DNA of 64,000 nucleotides from DASCOT01 sp036012155. GTDB lineage: Bacteria > Acidobacteriota > UBA890 > WLXD01. Under the pieces are notes generated by a model that was not told the origin of the DNA, did no database searches, and saw nothing but the letters and a program-made list of their open reading frames with translations. How positions within the stretch are numbered: position 1 is the first letter of the stretch; every line of letters starts with the position of its first letter. The translations under genes and the position numbers were made by a program. The DNA is taken from positions 18,830-82,829 of the forward strand of contig DASCOT010000113.1 in NCBI GenBank assembly GCA_036012155.1. The letters run 5' to 3'. Shown here in pieces: positions 59,803 through 64,000 of this stretch.

Positions 59803-60363
59803 TCAGGCGCGCAGCTGCGCCTCGATCTCGGCTGCCACTTCGTCCGGCGGTGCCTCGGCATCGACAACCAGATCCGCCCCCGCATAGATCGCTTCCCGCT
59901 GCTCGAACAGGCTGCGGGCAGCCAGCGGATCGGTCCATAACGGCCTGACTCCTCGCTCATTCGATTCGGCAGCATTGACGCGACGTTGCACTTCGGCAAA
60001 GCTGCAACGCAACCACACGGAAGTTGCTGTCTGGGTCGATAGCTCACGGTTCTCCACCGCCAGGTGAGCCCCTCCGCCCAGGGCTACCACGGTGTGGGGC
60101 TTCTGGGCCGCCTGCCGAAGAACGAACGTCTCGATCCGTCGAAACTCCTGCTCGCCTTCCTCGGCGAATAACTCGGCAACTGGCCGACCGGCGTGCCGCA
60201 CGATGAGAGCGTCCAGATCGAGGAAGCTCCACAGCAGCCTGCGGGCCAGCAGCGGCCCCACGGTGCTCTTGCCGCACCCCATGAAGCCCACCAGATGCAC
60301 CTGCCGCCTGCCGCGCGCGTCGCCGTCCATCGGCGTCAAGCGAACCTCGGCATCACTGCTCAT
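59803..60363 (-). CDS. aroK: Shikimate kinase
   Basis: 186 residues. The P-loop is GFMGCGKSTVGPLLARRL; DLDALI binds shikimate, EFRRIE lies in the substrate site and ALGGGA follows. It phosphorylates shikimate before AroA. The ATG at 60363 overlaps the aroA stop (ATGA); the open frame to 60600 is a shadow inside aroA. About 20 extra N-terminal residues precede the P-loop domain. Confidence 0.94.
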   Translation of the reverse strand: MSSDAEVRLTPMDGDARGRRQVHLVGFMGCGKSTVGPLLARRLLWSFLDLDALIVRHAGRPVAELFAEEGEQEFRRIETFVLRQAAQKPHTVVALGGGAHLAVENRELSTQTATSVWLRCSFAEVQRRVNAAESNERGVRPLWTDPLAARSLFEQREAIYAGADLVVDAEAPPDEVAAEIEAQLRA

Positions 60364-61658
60364 CGACTCGCGGCCGATCTCAGTTGCTCCAGAAAGCCGG
60401 GGTACGACACCGCCGCCGCGTCGGCACCGCGGACCTCGATCGGGCCGCTCGCTGCGCCCGCTACCGCGGCGGTCGCCAGAGCGATCCGATGGTCCCCACA
60501 GGCGTCGACGGTCCCACCGGTCAGTCCCTGGCGTCCAGGCACGGCGAGGCCATCGGGGAACTCGTCGACCTGCGCGCCCAGCGCCCGCAGTGCCGCACAA
60601 ACGGAAGTGATGCGATCGCTTTCCTTCACCCGCAGCTCGGCAGCGCCACGGATCTCTACCCCCTCGTCAGTCAGGGGACCGATCAGCGCCAGCAGAGGCA
60701 ACTCGTCTATCAGCCCCGTAACCGCCTCCGCCTCGATGACGCCGCCGCGTAGGCCGCTGTCGCTCCGCACTCGGAGCGACGCGCAGGGTTCGCCGTGCCA
60801 CTCTGCCTGCGGCTCGATCTCGATCGCGGCGCCCCACTCACGCAGCACGCCAAGCACTGCCGAGCGGGTCGGATTTACACCGACCCCGGGGAGCTCGAGA
60901 TCGGCATGCTCGGCGACGCTTGCGGCCGCCACCCAGTAGGCGGCCGATGACACATCGCCGGGCACCCGTCCCTGCAGTGCTCCAAGACGCGGCCGCGGCC
61001 GCAACCTCACGCCACCATCCGCCGCACCACCGGTAATCTCCGCCCCCATCGATGCGAGCATCCGCTCGGTGTGATCGCGAGACAGGCGCTCCTCGTGCAC
61101 CACCGTATCGCCGTCAGCGTGCAGCCCGGCCAGAAGGACGCAAGACTTCACCTGCGCCGAGGGCACCGGCGTGCGATAGGTAACCCCGCGGAGCCTGGCG
61201 CCCTGCACCTCGAGTGGTGGCCGACCACCGGCACGAGTGATCACCGTCGCACCCATCGCCCGTAGCGGCTCTGCAATGCGCTCCATCGGGCGGCTACGCA
61301 GCGATCGGTCGCCGTCGAGAATCGTACCGAACGCGCTGCCGGCCACCAGTCCGGCAAGCAAGCGCATGGTCGTGCCGCTGTTGCCGCATGGCAGCGGTAC
61401 AGTCGAGGGTCGCAACCCATCTATTCCCGCGCCGCGCACGCACGCCGAGCCATCTGCCGAAGCGTCTATGTCGATCCCCAGATGCCGCAAGCACGCCGCA
61501 GTCGAGCGCACGTCCTCGCCCTGCGGTAGGCCACCAACGTGGCTCGTCTCGGCGGCCACTGCCGCCAACATCAGCGCACGATGAGAAATCGATTTATCGC
61601 CGGGAACCTCGATTCGACCGAGCAGCGTTCCGAAAGGCTCGAGGCCCCAGCGACCCAT
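60360..61658 (-). CDS. aroA: 3-phosphoshikimate 1-carboxyvinyltransferase (EPSP synthase)
   Basis: 432 residues, normal length. VPGDKSISHRALML binds PEP and shikimate-3-phosphate, GNSGTTMRLLAGL is the second substrate loop, then DGDRSLRSRPM and RVKESDRI, and DHRIALATAAVAG closes the C-terminal domain. The motif forms resemble the DKSISHR (Bacillus/Agrobacterium-like) class more than the E. coli class. It overlaps aroK and follows the small transporter subunit by 18 bases. Confidence 0.95.
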   Translation of the reverse strand: MGRWGLEPFGTLLGRIEVPGDKSISHRALMLAAVAAETSHVGGLPQGEDVRSTAACLRHLGIDIDASADGSACVRGAGIDGLRPSTVPLPCGNSGTTMRLLAGLVAGSAFGTILDGDRSLRSRPMERIAEPLRAMGATVITRAGGRPPLEVQGARLRGVTYRTPVPSAQVKSCVLLAGLHADGDTVVHEERLSRDHTERMLASMGAEITGGAADGGVRLRPRPRLGALQGRVPGDVSSAAYWVAAASVAEHADLELPGVGVNPTRSAVLGVLREWGAAIEIEPQAEWHGEPCASLRVRSDSGLRGGVIEAEAVTGLIDELPLLALIGPLTDEGVEIRGAAELRVKESDRITSVCAALRALGAQVDEFPDGLAVPGRQGLTGGTVDACGDHRIALATAAVAGAASGPIEVRGADAAAVSYPGFLEQLRSAASR

Positions 61659-61676
61659 GGGCTGTGTCAGCTTCGG

Positions 61677-61787
61677 CTAGTCGTCGCGATGGCGATCGAT
61701 CCTCATCGACCGCAACAGCAGCAACCCGAAACTACCCCATATGAAGCTGAGCACGAAGACCATCATCACAACCGCTCCTGCGCTCAT
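61677..61787 (-). CDS. MetS-type small subunit of the NSS transporter (36 residues)
   Basis: A 36-residue ORF starting at the ATG at 61787 and stopping with TAG, preceded by a perfect GGAGGT with a 5-base spacer. The product is MSAGAVVMMVFVLSFIWGSF followed by GLLLLRSMRIDRHRDD: one membrane helix with a short basic, cytosolic tail. It sits directly after the sodium symporter gene (33 bases). Corynebacterium MetS, a tiny subunit required by the NSS transporter MetP, has the same plan, including the early VMM and W. Confidence 0.8.
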   Translation of the reverse strand: MSAGAVVMMVFVLSFIWGSFGLLLLRSMRIDRHRDD

Positions 61788-61820
61788 CGTAGACCTCCGT
61801 GGCTCGTTACCCGCACCGAG

Positions 61821-63296
61821 CTAATCGGCCTCCGTCCCCAACGTCGCGCCGGCGATGCGATCGTTGAGCAACCAGAAGACGAAGAACGCCACACCCCATT
61901 GCAGAAGACAGGTACCCAGGCTGAACGAGGCAAACGGGTTCCACCAGTCGGGCTCGCTGATGGCCGCCTGATACAGCCACCAGGCGATAAGGATGGCGAA
62001 CTGTGCCGGTACCACCCAGCGAATCAAGACATCGAACCATGCGCCGACCGGTAGGTCATTGCGAGCCGGTTCGATGAGCTCCCGCCGGAACCGCGCCGCA
62101 CCGAAGCGATTCGCCGCCACGGCGAAGAGGAATCCGGACACCATCAGGCCGATACCCCACACATTGTCCTGGTTGACCAGGAAGTCGGTGCTCAGTGCTG
62201 ACGGCAACCCGAATACGAAGCCCCCCAACGTCACGAAGATCACCGCCCGCTCGCGGCTGAGACCGGCATCAACGAACAGGCGCGACGACATTTCGATCAT
62301 CGCCACGAGCGAAGAAACCGCCGCGACGGCGAGCGCCAAGAAGAAGAGCACGAGTGAGATCTGACCGAAGGGCATCTGCTGAAAGAGCTCGGGAATCCAC
62401 AGGAAGCTGAGGGCCGTGTTTCCCGGCCCTCCGAGCTGCAACAGCTCTTCGGCCGGTAGGCTACCCGGGTTCGAAGGGGCCAACGCAAACACCGAGCAGA
62501 TCACCATGATGCCGGCCAGCAACGAGGCGGCGTTGTTACCGAAGCCGATGGTCAGCGAGTTCATCACGATGTCATCACGCTGGCTGGTGTAGATGGAGTA
62601 CGTCAGCAACAGGCCGTAGCCGGCGCCGGTCGACCACGCCGACTGTGTCAGACCTTCCAGCCAGATCCGGTAGTCGAGCAGCGCGCTGAGGTCGGGATTG
62701 AAGAGAAAGTTCAGGCCGCCGATCGCTCCCGGGAGAGTGACTGCGCGCACCGCACCACCCAGCAGCAGCAAGAACAGCAGCGGAATCATCACCTTGCTGG
62801 CGCGCTCGATGCCGGCGACTACACCCCGATAGACAATCGCGCCGGCACAACTGATCGCCACCAGGAGAAAGAAGATCGATTCGCTCGGCGTCGCCTGGAA
62901 CGCGTCCCAGAACCCGCGCCCGCCCTGCTCGAACACGTTGCCGTTGATCGCTCCGAACAGGTACTTGAAGCACCAGCCGGCGATCACGGCGTAGTAGAAC
63001 ATGATCGCCATCGAGCAGAAGCCGATGAAGCTGCCCATCCACGAAGCGTTGCGGCCCACCAGCCTGCCGAACGCACCGATGGTGCCCTTCTGCGCCGCCC
63101 GGCCCATCGCTGTCTCGACCATCAACAACGGAATCGACCAGAGTAGCAAGAACACCAACCAGGGAATCAGGAACTCCCCGCCGCCATTCTGTGCTGCGAC
63201 ACGTGGAAATCGCCAGATGTTGCCGGTGCCGACCGCCATTCCGATCGCCGCCACCAACAACCCGAATCGCGACGTGAACTGTTCTGGTGCCTTCAT
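61821..63296 (-). CDS. Sodium-dependent NSS/SNF family transporter (MetP-like)
   Basis: 491 residues with 11-12 membrane helices. The family signature is near the N-terminus (GMAVGTGNIWRFPRVAAQNG), and NPDLSALLDYRIWLEGLTQS followed by AWSTGAGYGLLLTYSIYTSQ marks the helix 6-7 region. NSS proteins import amino acids with sodium. The adjacent small subunit suggests a MetP-type carrier for methionine, alanine or similar. The start follows a TATAAT box by only 8 bases, so the mRNA may be leaderless. Confidence 0.92.
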   Translation of the reverse strand: MKAPEQFTSRFGLLVAAIGMAVGTGNIWRFPRVAAQNGGGEFLIPWLVFLLLWSIPLLMVETAMGRAAQKGTIGAFGRLVGRNASWMGSFIGFCSMAIMFYYAVIAGWCFKYLFGAINGNVFEQGGRGFWDAFQATPSESIFFLLVAISCAGAIVYRGVVAGIERASKVMIPLLFLLLLGGAVRAVTLPGAIGGLNFLFNPDLSALLDYRIWLEGLTQSAWSTGAGYGLLLTYSIYTSQRDDIVMNSLTIGFGNNAASLLAGIMVICSVFALAPSNPGSLPAEELLQLGGPGNTALSFLWIPELFQQMPFGQISLVLFFLALAVAAVSSLVAMIEMSSRLFVDAGLSRERAVIFVTLGGFVFGLPSALSTDFLVNQDNVWGIGLMVSGFLFAVAANRFGAARFRRELIEPARNDLPVGAWFDVLIRWVVPAQFAILIAWWLYQAAISEPDWWNPFASFSLGTCLLQWGVAFFVFWLLNDRIAGATLGTEAD

Positions 63297-63304
63297 AGCG
63301 AGCG

Positions 63305-63310
63305 ATTATA
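63305..63310 (-). promoter_or_regulatory. TATAAT -10 box of a probably leaderless NSS mRNA
   Basis: A perfect TATAAT lies on the minus strand with its last base 8 bases before the NSS ATG, placing the transcription start at or next to the A of the ATG. There is no ribosome site between. At 17 bases upstream the -35 position reads CAATTA, a weak match. Confidence 0.5.
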
Positions 63311-63396
63311 CGGCGTAGCACCGCAAGTAATTGATTTCATGAACTTCTCTCTTGACGGCCTTCCTGGTGGGTGCACCGAGGTTACGGTTGAGGTTC

Positions 63397-64000
63397 CTAT
63401 TGTAGATAGCCAAGGGCACGTAGTGACCGGAGTTCGTCCTCTGGGATCTCCACACCCTCCGCAGCAAAGTCGATCATCGCCGTGGCGTCGCGGATATGGC
63501 CGTTGAGAAGTGCAGCGAACCCGTGGAGCATGAGCGGATTATCGTTGATGTTGTCGAGTTCTCCGGGGTCGTTGGCCAAGTCGAACAGCATCCCCGGCGT
63601 ACCACGCAGACCGAACATCGCATGCCACCTCTGCGTGCGAACAGAGAACCGCATGCCTCCTAGCGGCGCACGGTGAAAGATCACCCGCGGTGTGGACTGC
63701 TCGCCTTTGCGTAGAACGTCGATTCCGCCAACCTCATCGCGAGGCTCGATCCCGAGCTGACCGAGATCGTCGGGACCACGTCGGACAGGACCACGAGACG
63801 ACCGGTGTCCACGTGGCTGGTATCCCGCCGCCTCGGGAGCCGGAGCATGAAAGGGACGTGGATCATTTCGTCATAGAGCGTGGTGGTATGGGCCTGCACG
63901 CCATGCTCGTAGAAGGCCTCGCCGTGATCGGCGGTTACGAGAACAATCGAGTTGTTCCATCGCTTTTCCTTACGCAGAGCGTCGAAGAGCACACCCACCG
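63397..64000 (-). pseudogene. Sulfatase, C-terminal part, frameshifted and cut by the window edge
   Basis: The upstream frame (64000 to about 63765) encodes sulfatase-fold text: LVTADHGEAFYEHG with the metal-binding Asp-His, LYDEMIHVPFMLRLP and VVLSDVVPTI. It then leaves frame and stops at 63681. In the neighbouring frame the expected continuation resumes at once: GQLGIEPRDEVGGIDVLRKG, then RAPLGGMRFSVRTQRWHAMF, ending LRALGYLQ at 63397. One missing base near 63762-63768 (minus strand ATCTCGG where ATCCTCGG would restore the frame) explains this. The N-terminal half with the formylglycine site is outside the window. Confidence 0.8.

Noticed and set aside
60364..60600. N-terminal extension of aroK
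   Set aside because: It lies entirely within aroA in another frame; the ATGA overlap at 60363 is the natural start.
1..64000. tRNA genes, CRISPR arrays, insertion sequences, prophage
   Set aside because: I scanned the gaps for T-loop sequences, regular repeats and transposase motifs and found none; the intergenic space is too small for most of these.

Overview
The window is 64 kb of dense, GC-rich chromosome from a Gram-negative bacterium. Lipid A genes (lpxB, an msbA-like exporter, a DUF374 acyltransferase), outer-surface polysaccharide genes, a Tat system, and the gene orders rimP-nusA-infB-DUF503-rbfA-nrnA-truB-rpsO-pnp and yicC-gmk-rpoZ-coaBC-udg-priA point to a deltaproteobacterial-type lineage (Desulfobacterota, Myxococcota, Binatota or similar). 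That placement is inference from gene order. I saw no tRNA, rRNA, CRISPR array, transposase, integrase or prophage gene. No gene-free stretch exceeds 300 bases; the longest, 58079-58343, separates comEA from proS.

Region 1 (1-16.1 kb, minus strand) is one long information-processing array read leftward: rimP, nusA, infB, DUF503, rbfA, nrnA, truB, rpsO, pnp, rplM, rpsI, rpsB, tsf, pyrH, frr, then a sugar nucleotidyltransferase and an AmgK-like kinase. It makes ribosomes, transcription and initiation factors, RNA maturation enzymes and cell-wall recycling enzymes. A promoter plus a terminator-type leader precedes rimP, a second promoter candidate precedes rpsO, and a long hairpin sits in front of pnp.

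Region 2 (16.1-18.5 kb, plus strand) carries thrC, tatA and tatC. Region 3 (18.5-33.5 kb, minus strand) is a second long co-directional array: yicC, gmk, rpoZ, coaBC, udg, priA, a small unrecognised ORF coupled to guaA, guaA, dnaE, an unknown gene, accA, recJ.

Region 4 (33.5-38.8 kb) is the most accessory-looking part. It holds a secreted cytochrome c/PQQ-type dehydrogenase gene split by an in-frame TAG, an M20 deacylase, and, divergently, an SDR oxidoreductase with an arginase-fold enzyme that lacks the usual guanidinium-binding glutamate. Region 5 (38.8-42.6 kb) is the lipid A block (acyltransferase, msbA-like, lpxB). Region 6 (42.7-50.6 kb, plus strand) is a tightly overlapping polysaccharide cluster: four GT4 and one GT2 glycosyltransferases, a polyprenyl-phosphate sugar-1-phosphate transferase and a UDP-glucuronate decarboxylase-like enzyme, without flippase or polymerase.

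Region 7 (50.6-57.0 kb, minus strand) is a glycine-cleavage operon (gcvT, gcvH, gcvPA, gcvPB) continuing into an Asp/Glu racemase and aroB. Region 8 (57.1-64 kb) has a ComEA-like protein paired with a pseudopilin, a compact proS, aroK and aroA, an NSS sodium symporter with a 36-residue MetS-type small subunit, and a frameshifted sulfatase running off the right edge.
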